Positions 36,733-45,114 of a DNA stretch of 64,000 bases are shown here, piece by piece. Every line of letters starts with the position of its first letter. Position 1 is the first letter of the stretch. The notes below the pieces were generated by a model. That model saw nothing but the letters and a program-made list of their open reading frames with translations. It made no database searches and was not told the origin of the DNA. Origin of the DNA: Bradyrhizobium sp. CCBAU 53338 (GTDB lineage Bacteria; Pseudomonadota; Alphaproteobacteria; Rhizobiales; Xanthobacteraceae); NCBI RefSeq assembly GCF_015291665.1, contig NZ_CP030048.1, positions 4,464,001 to 4,528,000 on the forward strand, read 5' to 3'. The translations under genes and the position numbers were made by a program.

Positions 36733-36761
36733 GCCCGGCTGCCTCAGGCAGCCGGGTTTTT
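36733..36761 (+). terminator. Rho-independent terminator of the rpsF-rplI operon
   Basis: CCCGGCTGCC and GGCAGCCGGG form a perfect 10-bp stem with loop TCA, followed by TTTTTCGTTTT. The loop TCA is also the complement of the stop codon of the convergent thioesterase gene. Confidence 0.93.
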
Positions 36762-37205
36762 CGTTTTCGCACCCACATCCTCGCTCAGCATCGCGATCGA
36801 GGCGAGCGCCGTCGCCGTATGTTTCTCGACGCCGTCGTTGACGCAGAACACGTCGGCCGCGACCACGGAAACCTGGCGGCCCGGCTTGATCACCCTCGCC
36901 CGGCAAATCAGTTTGTCGCCGACCGCGGGCGACAGCAGATTGAGCTTGTACTCTGCCGTCAGCGCCGGCTGGCCGCGCGAGGTCGCCGCCGCGATGGTCG
37001 TGGCGTTGTCGACCAGGAAAGCGGTGACCCCGCCATGGAAGAAGCCGTGCTGCTGCAGCAACTCCGGCCGGCGCTCGACCGCAATCGTGCAGCTGCCCCG
37101 CGATATCTCCGACAGCTCCGCGCCGACCAGGTTCATGAAACCCTGGCGGCCGACATTGGCGTGGATTCGTTCGGCGATCTGGGCGAAATCGGGATCGTTG
37201 CTCAT
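36744..37205 (-). CDS. PaaI-family hotdog thioesterase
   Basis: A 153-residue single-hotdog protein with the active-site helix HGFFHGGVTAFLVDNA (near residues 53-68) and the beta strands LTAEYKLNLLSPAVGDKLI. PaaI-type enzymes hydrolyse aryl- or acyl-CoA thioesters. The ATG at 37205 overlaps the stop of the TetR gene (ATGA), which decides the start and couples the two. It is presumably the regulated target of that TetR, perhaps removing the CoA ester that the regulator senses. Confidence 0.82.
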   Translation of the reverse strand: MSNDPDFAQIAERIHANVGRQGFMNLVGAELSEISRGSCTIAVERRPELLQQHGFFHGGVTAFLVDNATTIAAATSRGQPALTAEYKLNLLSPAVGDKLICRARVIKPGRQVSVVAADVFCVNDGVEKHTATALASIAMLSEDVGAKTKNPAA

Positions 37206-37813
37206 GACGCACCTCTTTCCTGCTTGTCGACGCGTCCGGGCGGAACCAGCGCGCGGGTGGCGCAAGCGATCAGCGTATCCGCCTCGCCGCGTGGATCGGC
37301 GCGGTCGCGTCCGGAGAGAAAGGCGCGGCAGTAGATCTGCGCTGGGCCGATCAGCTGGCTGACGAACATCACCGGTGTCATCGGCCAAAGCTCGCCGCGC
37401 GCAACGAGCGGCGCGCGCCAGCGTTCGACGCCTTCGGCGAGCCGCGCATTCTGCGCGCGCTGAGCATCGCGAACATCGTCACCCCACTCATTGCGCGAGA
37501 TCTCGAAGAGATAACGCGCCTCGCGGCGGCTCAGCACGACCCAGTCGAGATGGGCGCGGATCAGGCCGCCGATCCCCTGCTCCGCATCCAGCGCCGGATC
37601 GAGCGCGGCCAGCATTGCGGCGTGATAGTGCCGCAGCACCTCCAGGAATAGCGCGCCCGCAAGCTCCCTCTTCGAGCCGAACACATGGAAGAAGCTGCCA
37701 TTGGAAGCACGCGCCTTGGCGCGGATCGCGGCCACCGTCGCGCCCTCGAAGCCCAACCGGTCGAACACCGCAAGCCCTGCCACCAACAGATCGTCGCGCA
37801 TGCCAGATGACAT
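37202..37813 (-). CDS. TetR/AcrR family regulator of the thioesterase operon
   Basis: A 203-residue TetR protein with the helix-turn-helix near the N-terminus (LGFEGATVAAIRAKARASNG, SFFHVFGSKREL) and a helical C-terminal domain. AGGAGAG stands before the ATG at 37813. A perfect 28-bp palindrome lies only ten bases upstream of its start, so autorepression of this TetR-thioesterase operon is very likely. Confidence 0.85.
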   Translation of the reverse strand: MSSGMRDDLLVAGLAVFDRLGFEGATVAAIRAKARASNGSFFHVFGSKRELAGALFLEVLRHYHAAMLAALDPALDAEQGIGGLIRAHLDWVVLSRREARYLFEISRNEWGDDVRDAQRAQNARLAEGVERWRAPLVARGELWPMTPVMFVSQLIGPAQIYCRAFLSGRDRADPRGEADTLIACATRALVPPGRVDKQERGAS

Positions 37814-37823
37814 GGATCTCTCC

Positions 37824-37851
37824 TAGAGTATTACTCTAGAGTAATACTCTA
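37824..37851. promoter_or_regulatory. Perfect 28-bp palindromic TetR operator (two nested dyads)
   Basis: The whole 28 bases are self-complementary. Within it two 11-base dyads, GAGTATTACTC and GAGTAATACTC, stand in tandem separated by TA, which suggests two TetR dimers binding side by side. It is strongly AT-rich against its surroundings and overlaps the probable promoter. Confidence 0.82.
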
Positions 37852-37916
37852 AAATTGGTCAAGACGAGAGAAGGCCGCGCAGGGCGCGGCCTCCAGAGAT
37901 CGACGAGATGATCTGC

Positions 37917-38942
37917 CTATCGCGAGATCGGCGGCGCCGGCGGGCCGGAGGACTCGGCGGCTGCAGGTGATGGCGCAGCGACGGGCGCCGACGGCGCGGG
38001 CTCAGCGGGCTTGGTCGCCGGCTCGGCGCTGGGCGCGGGCTCGGCTGGTTTGGAGACGGCTGCTTCCGCGGGCTTGGGCGCAGCAGGTTCAGCCGGCTTC
38101 GCGACCGCCGGCATGGCTGGTGTCACCTGAGGCACCGGATCGGGGCGCAGCGCCGGCGTCTCGCTGGCGCTCGGCTCGGCCTTGGCGCTCTCCGGCTTGG
38201 CCTCTGCAGGCTTCTCGGCAGGCTTGGAGCTGTCTGATTTGCCGCTGTCGGGCTTGGACTCGGAATCGACCTTGGCGCTCTCGCTCTTTGGTTCAGCCTT
38301 CGATTCGGCCTTGGGCTCGGTCTTCGGTTCAGTCCTGGACTCGACCTTCGGCGCAGCGGTCTCGTCTGTCTCCGGCTTGCCACGCTTGCTTATGCGCTTG
38401 CCCTTGCGGCCCTCGGGCAGTTGTTCGGTGGTCGCCTCCGGCTTCGCACCTTCCTTCGCGCCTTCCTCGCTTGGTCGGGCCGCGCGCTTGTGACGGCCTT
38501 CAGCCGCAGGCGCTGAACCCTCGCCCTCGGGCCTCGCGGCCTCCTGTGAGCGCTGGCGGCGCCCCTGATGCTCCAGCGAATGTCCCGGAGGCGTGTTGGC
38601 CTCCTTGTCCTTGGCGCCGTCCTTCTTCTCCTTGCCGTCCTTCCCGTCCTTGGCCTGGTAACGGGTATCCGTGGCGCCGTTGGAGATCAGGTAGGAGGCC
38701 AGCACGCCAGCCATGTCCGGGCTGGTGGTGTAGTGCTGACGCAGGAAGCCCGGCAGCGAGCCCGGCGACACCGTCTTCAACAGTCCGCGCGGGCTCTTGT
38801 GGCAGGCGTTGCAGGTCTGCGCGAACAGCTGGGAAGGGGCCTTGCCGGCCTCGAGGTTCGTCGCCTGCGCCAGGACGGCATCGGTGGCGCCGAAGCCAAT
38901 CAGAAACAGCACCGTGGCGAGGCTAAGCGCTCGGCTCGACAT
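37917..38942 (-). CDS. Exported cytochrome c-like protein with long Pro/Ala/Lys/Glu tail
   Basis: A 341-residue protein with a signal peptide (RALSLATVLFLIGFGATDAV, cleavage near LAQ) and a single heme-binding motif CNACH (Cys 44, Cys 47, His 48) in a small domain up to about residue 95. From about residue 100 the rest is low complexity: first Lys/Asp/Glu/Arg-rich, then (PAEPAPS)-like repeats to the end. The start at 38942 is chosen for GGAG nine bases upstream; ATGs at 38957 and 38948 are alternatives. The tail could span the cell wall or bind peptidoglycan; this is inference. The redox partner is unknown. Confidence 0.65.
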   Translation of the reverse strand: MSSRALSLATVLFLIGFGATDAVLAQATNLEAGKAPSQLFAQTCNACHKSPRGLLKTVSPGSLPGFLRQHYTTSPDMAGVLASYLISNGATDTRYQAKDGKDGKEKKDGAKDKEANTPPGHSLEHQGRRQRSQEAARPEGEGSAPAAEGRHKRAARPSEEGAKEGAKPEATTEQLPEGRKGKRISKRGKPETDETAAPKVESRTEPKTEPKAESKAEPKSESAKVDSESKPDSGKSDSSKPAEKPAEAKPESAKAEPSASETPALRPDPVPQVTPAMPAVAKPAEPAAPKPAEAAVSKPAEPAPSAEPATKPAEPAPSAPVAAPSPAAAESSGPPAPPISR

Positions 38943-39214
38943 TCCCATCATCTCCATGAAATCCGACAGATACGGCCGGCATCCGGCGCGGCGGCGGTCA
39001 CCTTTTAGCCGATTGCGCTGCGAATGGAAGCGCGCTCCACAAGCATGTGAACACGCGATTTTCGAATATCGGGTTTGAACACAACGCATTAGCGGGGCGG
39101 GAATTGGCCGCCTAGATTTACATGCGCACGCATTGGAACCAATATACTTCCCAGGTGTCGGTGTGACGGCCGGGTAGTCGCATCTTTTCGGGTTCGCTCG
39201 AGAGGTTGGTGCCT

Positions 39215-40465
39215 ATGGACCGCTTGTTGCGTAAGTTCTTGTCCCAATTCATCCGCCGCGGGTCGTTGACGGTGACCTCGGCCGACGGATTGAAATTCAG
39301 CGTCGGTGACGGCTCCGGTCAGCCGGTCGAGGTCCGCTTCGTCACGGCCGACGCACAAAGGAAAGTTCTCGTCAATCCCGAGCTCGGGCTTGGCGAGGCG
39401 TTTATGAACGGCGAGTTCGTTGTCGAGCGCGGCAGCATCGCTGATGCCCTCGCAATCCTGCTCGATCAATCAGACCTGTTGCCGCACTGGGCAAAACCCT
39501 GGTGGCACCTGCGCTATCTCGTCCGCCACCTGAGGCAGTTCAACCCGCGGACGCGCTCGCGCAGCAATGTCGCACATCATTACGATCTCGATGCGCGGCT
39601 CTATTCGCTGTTTCTCGACGCGGACAAGCAATATAGCTGCGCCTATTTCGAGACGCCGGACGCCACGCTCGACGACGCGCAGATGGCCAAGAAACGGCAC
39701 GTCACCGCAAAACTGCGGGTCGACCGCGGCCAGAGCGTGCTCGACATCGGCTCGGGCTGGGGCGGGCTCGGCCTCTATCTCGCCGAGTTCGCAGGCGCCG
39801 ACGTCACCGGCGTGACGCTATCGACGGAGCAGTTGCAGGTCGCCAACGCGCGTGCCGTTGAAAAGGGACTGACGCGACAGGCGCGCTTCCTGCTCCAGGA
39901 TTACCGCGACATCGATGGCCCGTTCGACCGCATCGTCTCGGTGGGCATGTTCGAGCATGTCGGAGCCAGATTTTACGACACCTATTTCAAGCGCTGCGCC
40001 GAGCTGCTCAGCGACGACGGCGTCATGCTGCTGCATTCGATCGGCCGCTCCCAGGGGCCGGATTCGACCAATCCCTGGATCGCCAAATACATCTTCCCCG
40101 GCGGCTACATTCCCTCCCTCTCGGAGGTGCTGCCGTCGATCGAGGACGCCGGCCTGCTGGTCTGCGACATCGAGATCCTGCGCCTGCACTACGCCGAGAC
40201 GTTGAAGGCATGGAGGGAACGCTTCATGGCGCGTCGCGAGGAGGCCGTGCAGCTCTATGACGAGCGCTTTGCGCTGATGTGGGAGTTTTATCTCGCCGCC
40301 TGCGAGATGACGTTCCGCAAGCAGGGCATGATGAACTTCCAAATTCAGCTCACCAAGCGCCAGGGCGTGGTCCCCATGACCCGCGACTATATCGCGCACG
40401 AGGAAGCCCGGTTGCGCGGCCTCGAAAGTGGCGCCAAGCCGAAGCTGAAGCTTGCTGGTGAATAG
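39215..40465 (+). CDS. cfa: Cyclopropane-fatty-acyl-phospholipid synthase family
   Basis: A 416-residue enzyme with an N-terminal lipid-binding segment (about 1-110), QYSCAYF near 139, SAM motif VLDIGSGWGGLG near 175 and SVGMFEHVG further on, all CFA-synthase landmarks. It methylates double bonds of membrane phospholipid acyl chains into cyclopropane rings, usually in stationary phase or acid stress. AGAGG at 39201-39205 lies nine bases before the ATG. A GGAAC box at 39135 hints at an EcfG-type promoter but lacks its -10 half. Confidence 0.92.
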   Translation: MDRLLRKFLSQFIRRGSLTVTSADGLKFSVGDGSGQPVEVRFVTADAQRKVLVNPELGLGEAFMNGEFVVERGSIADALAILLDQSDLLPHWAKPWWHLRYLVRHLRQFNPRTRSRSNVAHHYDLDARLYSLFLDADKQYSCAYFETPDATLDDAQMAKKRHVTAKLRVDRGQSVLDIGSGWGGLGLYLAEFAGADVTGVTLSTEQLQVANARAVEKGLTRQARFLLQDYRDIDGPFDRIVSVGMFEHVGARFYDTYFKRCAELLSDDGVMLLHSIGRSQGPDSTNPWIAKYIFPGGYIPSLSEVLPSIEDAGLLVCDIEILRLHYAETLKAWRERFMARREEAVQLYDERFALMWEFYLAACEMTFRKQGMMNFQIQLTKRQGVVPMTRDYIAHEEARLRGLESGAKPKLKLAGE

Positions 40466-40468
40466 GGT

Positions 40469-40675
40469 CTAGTGGCGCAAGGTCGATATCTGGGAGGCGC
40501 GGTAAGACGCAGTTAACGCCAGTTGAGCCCTCAGTTCGACGACGACCTCGGGCGCGACCGGCTGACGCCGGATTTCGGGCCGCTCGGCATGCTGCATCGC
40601 GGCGATCAGCCCGGACAGCCAAAGCCGGCTGCCTGCCTCGCTTCGCCAATTCTGGAGCTGCCGTTCCGGCCGCAT
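40469..40675 (-). CDS. Small hypothetical protein, convergent with cfa
   Basis: A 68-residue protein starting MRPERQLQNWRSEAGSRLWL, followed by AAMQHAERPEIRRQPVAPEV. A GAGGC lies about seven bases before the ATG; a longer frame starts at 40714. It ends three bases from the cfa stop. Amphipathic helices but no membrane segment. Unrecognised; composition and ribosome-binding site give moderate support. It is divergent from the tiny membrane-protein gene at 40817, with the CRP-like site between. Confidence 0.45.
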   Translation of the reverse strand: MRPERQLQNWRSEAGSRLWLSGLIAAMQHAERPEIRRQPVAPEVVVELRAQLALTASYRASQISTLRH

Positions 40676-40767
40676 CGCTTGCCTCGTTCCCTGCCGGCGG
40701 GTCGTGGGAGACAATTCCCGGTCCGCCCGCCTGTTCCCTATCCTACCCCCGAAAGAATCCGGGGAGA

Positions 40768-40783
40768 TGTGATCTGGTTCACA
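40768..40783. promoter_or_regulatory. CRP-consensus dyad TGTGA-N6-TCACA
   Basis: TGTGATCTGGTTCACA matches both conserved half-sites of the E. coli CRP consensus exactly, with flanking A and T extending the symmetry. It lies in the 141-base divergent gap, 33 bases before the ATG of the 39-residue membrane protein. A Crp/Fnr-type protein of this organism could bind it. Confidence 0.6.
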
Positions 40784-40816
40784 TATCTCTCGACGGCCGT
40801 GCCGTAGACCGTCGAC

Positions 40817-40936
40817 ATGAGCAAAGAGACCCGAACCTCCTTCGACGTGCAGGACGACCTCCGCACCGATTACGCCCTGATCGCCACCGGCGTGGGCGCC
40901 GCGCTGGTTGCGCTGGTCTACCTCCTGCTGGTCTGA
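40817..40936 (+). CDS. Very small single-pass membrane protein
   Basis: A 39-residue frame, MSKETRTSFDVQDDLRTDYA followed by the hydrophobic helix LIATGVGAALVALVYLLLV. The polar charged N-terminus with one C-terminal helix is a typical tail-anchored small-protein layout. No strong ribosome-binding site is visible, but composition is clearly protein-like and the CRP-like dyad upstream supports regulated expression. Function unknown. A 285-base gap to dnaB follows, in which I see no gene. Confidence 0.55.
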   Translation: MSKETRTSFDVQDDLRTDYALIATGVGAALVALVYLLLV

Positions 40937-41221
40937 ACCCGCCCCGGAAGCGCCAGCGCGCCATTTCGCGCGCCTTCAAATACGTCTGCACTCAATTCAT
41001 TAGGTTCATCGTTTCCGGATTATTCCGTGGCGCGATCGCGGCCGCTTCCGGTCCGCCGTGAGTTTCGCGGAAATCCGTCAAGCGCGGCGCATGCTGCGGC
41101 AGCTAATCATCCACCGCTTTTAAGATCGGTTGATAGCGACGAGCTTTTGCTTCCGCTTTGGCTTGAGGCGGCGCTTTATCCCGGCCCCGCATCCGCCGCA
41201 GAAACTTGCTATCGCTCGACC

Positions 41222-42733
41222 ATGGCCCCGACTGATTCGAACGTCCTCAAACTCGCGCCCGAGCCCGGAACCCCCGCGTATCGGAGCGCGCCACACAACA
41301 TCGAGGCGGAACAGAGCCTTCTGGGCGCGATCCTGGTCAACAACGATGCTTTCTACCGCGTCTCCGACTTCCTGGAGCCGAAGCACTATTTCGAGCCGCT
41401 GCACCAGACGATCTACGAGACCGCCGGCAGCCTGATCCGGATGGGCAAGATCGCCACGCCCGTGACGCTGAAGACCTTCCTGCCCGCCGATACCGACGTC
41501 GGCGGCATGACCATCGGCCAATATCTGGCGCGGCTCGCGGCCGAGGCGACCACCATCATCAACGCCCAGGACTACGGTCGCACCATCTACGATCTCGCGC
41601 TGCGCCGCGATCTCATCGGCATCGGCGAGGACATGGTGAATGTCGCCTATGACGCGCCGGTCGACTTCGCGCCACGGGCGCAGATCGAGGACGCCGAGCG
41701 GCGCCTCTACGAACTCGCCGAGTCCGGCCGCTATGACGGCGGCTTCCAGAAATTCTCGCAGGCACTGGCGGTCGCGGTCGACCTCGCTGCAAAGGCATTC
41801 CAGCGCGACGGCAAGCTGTCGGGCATCTCGACGGGCATGCGCGACCTCGACACCAAAATGGGCGGCCTGCAACACTCCGACCTCATCATCGTCGCGGGCC
41901 GTCCCGGCATGGGCAAGACATCGCTTGCGACCAACATCGCCTACAATGTCGCACGAGCCTATGTTCCGGAGCTCCAGGCCGACGGCACCACGAAGGCCGC
42001 CAATGGCGGCGTGATCGGCTTCTTCTCCTGCGAAATGTCGGCCGACCAGCTCGCCACGCGTATCGTGGCCGAGCGCACCGGCGTTCCCTCCTCCCACATC
42101 CGGCGCGGCGGCATCTCGGAAGCCGATTTCGACAAGATCCGGGAGGTCTCGATCGAGCTGCAATCGCTGCCTTTTTATGTCGACGCGACCGGCGGCCTGT
42201 CGATCGCGCAGCTGATGGCGCGCGCGCGCCGGCTGAAGCGACAGAAGGGCCTCGACCTGCTCGTGATCGACTACATCCAGCTGTTGTCAGGCTCGGGCAA
42301 GCGCGCCAGTGACAGCCGCGTGCAGGAAATCACGGAGATCACGACCAGCCTGAAGGCGCTCGCCAAGGAGCTCAACGTTCCGGTCATCGCGCTGTCCCAG
42401 CTCTCGCGCCAGGTCGAATCCCGCGACGACAAACGGCCGCAGCTCTCCGACCTGCGTGAATCCGGATCGATCGAGCAGGACGCCGACGTCGTGCTGTTCG
42501 TGTATCGCGAGGAATATTACCTCGCGATGAAGGAGCCGCGCCCGGGCACGCCCGAACACGAGAAGTGGCAGCTTGACATGAGCCTTGCGCATGGCAAAGC
42601 CGAGGTCATCATCGGCAAGCAGCGCCACGGCCCGACCGGCACCGTCGATCTGGCGTTCGAAGCCTCGGTCACGCGGTTCGGCGACCTAGCGCCTGACAGT
42701 CAGCTGCCGGCTCGCAGCGGCAACGACTACTGA
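41222..42733 (+). CDS. dnaB: Replicative DNA helicase DnaB
   Basis: A 503-residue hexameric helicase. The N-terminal primase-interacting domain starts at PHNIEAEQSLLGAIL; the RecA-like domain has Walker A GRPGMGKTS at 226-234, Walker B LLVIDYIQLLSG and the arginine-finger region ESGSIEQDADVVLFVYREEYY. A small insertion (ADGTTKAANGG) follows the Walker A helix. The ATG at 41222 is preferred because the longer frame upstream has no family similarity. Followed by alr 58 bases downstream, a common neighbour. Confidence 0.96.
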   Translation: MAPTDSNVLKLAPEPGTPAYRSAPHNIEAEQSLLGAILVNNDAFYRVSDFLEPKHYFEPLHQTIYETAGSLIRMGKIATPVTLKTFLPADTDVGGMTIGQYLARLAAEATTIINAQDYGRTIYDLALRRDLIGIGEDMVNVAYDAPVDFAPRAQIEDAERRLYELAESGRYDGGFQKFSQALAVAVDLAAKAFQRDGKLSGISTGMRDLDTKMGGLQHSDLIIVAGRPGMGKTSLATNIAYNVARAYVPELQADGTTKAANGGVIGFFSCEMSADQLATRIVAERTGVPSSHIRRGGISEADFDKIREVSIELQSLPFYVDATGGLSIAQLMARARRLKRQKGLDLLVIDYIQLLSGSGKRASDSRVQEITEITTSLKALAKELNVPVIALSQLSRQVESRDDKRPQLSDLRESGSIEQDADVVLFVYREEYYLAMKEPRPGTPEHEKWQLDMSLAHGKAEVIIGKQRHGPTGTVDLAFEASVTRFGDLAPDSQLPARSGNDY

Positions 42734-42791
42734 GTTCCTTGAGCCAGCAGAGTTCCTTGAACAGTATCTGCCTCTTGCGTAAAACGGCGCC

Positions 42792-44069
42792 ATGACAATG
42801 GCGTCCGACCCGAACATGATCCCGCAATCCGGCCTTCTCTCCGCGGAGGCCAGTCAGGCTGCCGCGCTCGCTGCCTTCGGCGGCGTGCTCACCGTCGATC
42901 TCGACGCCATCATCGCCAACTGGCGCAAGCTCGAGAAGACCGCGGTGCCGGCCGAATGCTCGGCGGTGATCAAGGCCGACGCCTATGGCTGCGGCGCCGC
43001 GCAGGTCGCGCAGGCGCTGAACAAGGCCGGCTGCAAGACCTTCTTCGTCGCCACCATCGAGGAAGCGCGGACCGCGCGCGCGGCGGTGCCGGACGCTGCG
43101 ATCTACGTACTCGGCGGCTATTTCCAGAATACCGGCGAGCACTACGCCAAGATCAACTGCCGTCCCGTGATCGGCGACCTCAACGAACTCGCCGAATGGG
43201 ACGTGTTCTGCCGCCGCACCGGCTGGTCCGGCGGCGCGGCAATCCATATCGACACCGGCATGAACCGGCTCGGGCTGACGCTCCAGGAGGCGCAAGCCAT
43301 CATCCCCCGCATCAATGCCGGCGATCACGGCATCACGCTGGTGATGAGCCATCTGGTCTCGGCCGAGCAGCTCAACAGTCCCGTCAACGCCAGGCAGCTG
43401 GCCGCCTTCCGCGCCATCGCCAGCGAGTTCGCCGGCGTGCCGGCGGCGCTCGCCAATTCCTCAGGTATCTTCCTCGGCGCGCCCTTCCAGTTCGACTTGG
43501 TGCGGCCGGGTGCCGCGCTCTACGGCGTCAATCCGACGCCGGAGGCCGACAATCCAATGCAGCCGGTGGTCGACCTCAAGGCGCGCATCGTGCAGATCCG
43601 CTCCATCGAGCGCGGTGAGACCGTCGGCTATGGCGGCACCTGGAGCGCACGGCGGCCGACCAAACTCGCGATCATCGCGGTCGGCTATGCCGACGGCTAT
43701 TTCCGCGCCGCCAGCTCCAACGACGGCACGCGCGGCGCCGAGGTCATCGTCGCCGGCAAGCGCTGCCCGGTCGCGGGCCGCATCTCCATGGACCTGATCG
43801 CAATCGACATTACCGATCTTCCGCCCAACTCAGCGCGGCGCGGCCACATGGTGACGCTGCTCGGCGAAGGCATCACCGTCGACGAGCTCGCGCATCATTT
43901 CGGCACGATCGGCTACGAGGTGCTGACCAGCCTCGGACATCGCTACGCCCGCGTCTACAAGGGCGGCAATTTCGTCGAGCCGCTGGTGAAGCCGGAGCCC
44001 GCGGAGGCCGCCGAACAGCCCCCCTCCCCGCCACCGCTCGAGCAGAAGGCGGCTCCGCCGCCGAGCTGA
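42792..44069 (+). CDS. alr: Alanine racemase
   Basis: A 425-residue PLP enzyme making D-alanine for peptidoglycan. PLP lysine is Lys 61 in VIKADAYGCG; the second catalytic residue is the Tyr in ETVGYGGTW. The family core starts at about residue 32, so there are 30 extra N-terminal residues (a Met at 42798 could also start) and a Pro/Glu-rich tail of about 35 residues after VYKGGNFVEPL. Cotranscription with dnaB is plausible. Confidence 0.94.
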   Translation: MTMASDPNMIPQSGLLSAEASQAAALAAFGGVLTVDLDAIIANWRKLEKTAVPAECSAVIKADAYGCGAAQVAQALNKAGCKTFFVATIEEARTARAAVPDAAIYVLGGYFQNTGEHYAKINCRPVIGDLNELAEWDVFCRRTGWSGGAAIHIDTGMNRLGLTLQEAQAIIPRINAGDHGITLVMSHLVSAEQLNSPVNARQLAAFRAIASEFAGVPAALANSSGIFLGAPFQFDLVRPGAALYGVNPTPEADNPMQPVVDLKARIVQIRSIERGETVGYGGTWSARRPTKLAIIAVGYADGYFRAASSNDGTRGAEVIVAGKRCPVAGRISMDLIAIDITDLPPNSARRGHMVTLLGEGITVDELAHHFGTIGYEVLTSLGHRYARVYKGGNFVEPLVKPEPAEAAEQPPSPPPLEQKAAPPPS

Positions 44070-44081
44070 GCGTCTCGCCGC

Positions 44082-44300
44082 TTACTTCTTCCGGCTGTCC
44101 AGCGCCGCCTTGCAGGTCGCGCTGAGCTGGTCGCGCTTGGCATTGAGGCAGGCGATGATCTTGCCGCCGCCCGGAGCGATGCCGGCGCAGAATTTGTCGT
44201 AATCCGCCTTGCACGCACCGCGCGGATCGGCCGATTGTGCCGAAGCGGTCCCGGAGAACCCGACGACGAGTGCGAGAACGGCAAAGCTCAACTTGGACAT
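44082..44300 (-). CDS. Secreted cysteine-rich repeat protein
   Basis: A 72-residue protein: signal peptide to about residue 22 (GTASAQ), then four cysteines (30, 38, 51, 63) in the spacing of the cysteine-rich GLG1-type repeat (CKADYDKFCAG, IIACLNAKRDQLSATC). Such single-repeat exported proteins are common in rhizobia; function unknown, probably a small disulfide-stabilised periplasmic protein. CGGAGA precedes the ATG; it diverges from the exonuclease III gene across 40 bases and converges on alr. Confidence 0.75.
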   Translation of the reverse strand: MSKLSFAVLALVVGFSGTASAQSADPRGACKADYDKFCAGIAPGGGKIIACLNAKRDQLSATCKAALDSRKK

Positions 44301-44340
44301 GGTATCTCCGGATACGAAAGGCGAGAGCCGGTAGCTCTAC

Positions 44341-45114
44341 ATGAAGATTGCGACATTCAACATCAACAACATCAATCGCCGCCTGCCCAATCTGCTCGCA
44401 TGGTTGCGCGCGGCGAAGCCCGATGTCGTCGCGCTTCAGGAATTGAAGGTAAGTGATGGCGAATTTCCGGCGGCGGCGATCGAAAAAGCCGGCTATGGCG
44501 CGGTCTGGCGTGGACAGAAGACCTGGAACGGCGTTGCCATTCTCGCCCGCAACGCCGAGCCCATCCTGACGCGCGACCGGCTCCCGGGGCGGCCCGACGA
44601 CCACGAGGCGCGCTACATCGAGGCTGCCGTGCGCGGCATCATCGTCACCAGCATCTACCTGCCGAACGGCAATCCGCAGCCGGGACCGAAATTCGACTAC
44701 AAGCTCGACTGGTTTGCGCGGCTGAAACGCCACGCCAGGACCTTCCTCAAGCAGGATCTGCCCGTCGTGCTGGCGGGCGACTACAACGTCGCGCCTGATG
44801 AGATCGACATCTATCCGACGCGCTCATGGGACAAGGACGCGCTGATCCAGCCGAAGAGCCGCGCGGCGTTCGCCTCGCTCGTCGAACAAGGCTGGTGCGA
44901 TGCGATCCGCGAACTGCACGGCGAGGAGCGCATCTACACCTTCTGGGACTACAAGCGGAACCGCTGGCCGCGCGACGCGGGCCTCAGGCTCGACCACCTG
45001 CTGCTGAGCCCTGCGCTCGTCTCGCGCCTGTCCAGGGCCGGCGTCGACAAGAAGATTCGCGGCGAAGAGGGCGCGAGCGATCATGCGCCGGCGTGGGTGG
45101 TGCTGAGGCGATAG
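44341..45114 (+). CDS. xth: Exodeoxyribonuclease III / AP endonuclease
   Basis: A 257-residue exonuclease-III-family enzyme for base-excision repair. Motifs: MKIATFNINNIN at the start, VVALQELKV (metal Glu), VVLAGDYNVAP, LRLDHLLLSP and SDHAPAWVVL with the catalytic His near the C-terminus. It cuts 5' to abasic sites in DNA. Its stop abuts the convergent GFA gene with no spacer. Confidence 0.92.
   Translation: MKIATFNINNINRRLPNLLAWLRAAKPDVVALQELKVSDGEFPAAAIEKAGYGAVWRGQKTWNGVAILARNAEPILTRDRLPGRPDDHEARYIEAAVRGIIVTSIYLPNGNPQPGPKFDYKLDWFARLKRHARTFLKQDLPVVLAGDYNVAPDEIDIYPTRSWDKDALIQPKSRAAFASLVEQGWCDAIRELHGEERIYTFWDYKRNRWPRDAGLRLDHLLLSPALVSRLSRAGVDKKIRGEEGASDHAPAWVVLRR

Noticed and set aside
39135..39160. 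GGAAC box upstream of cfa as an EcfG general-stress promoter
   Set aside because: The -35-like GGAAC is present but no CGTT lies 16-17 bases downstream, so only half of the motif is there.
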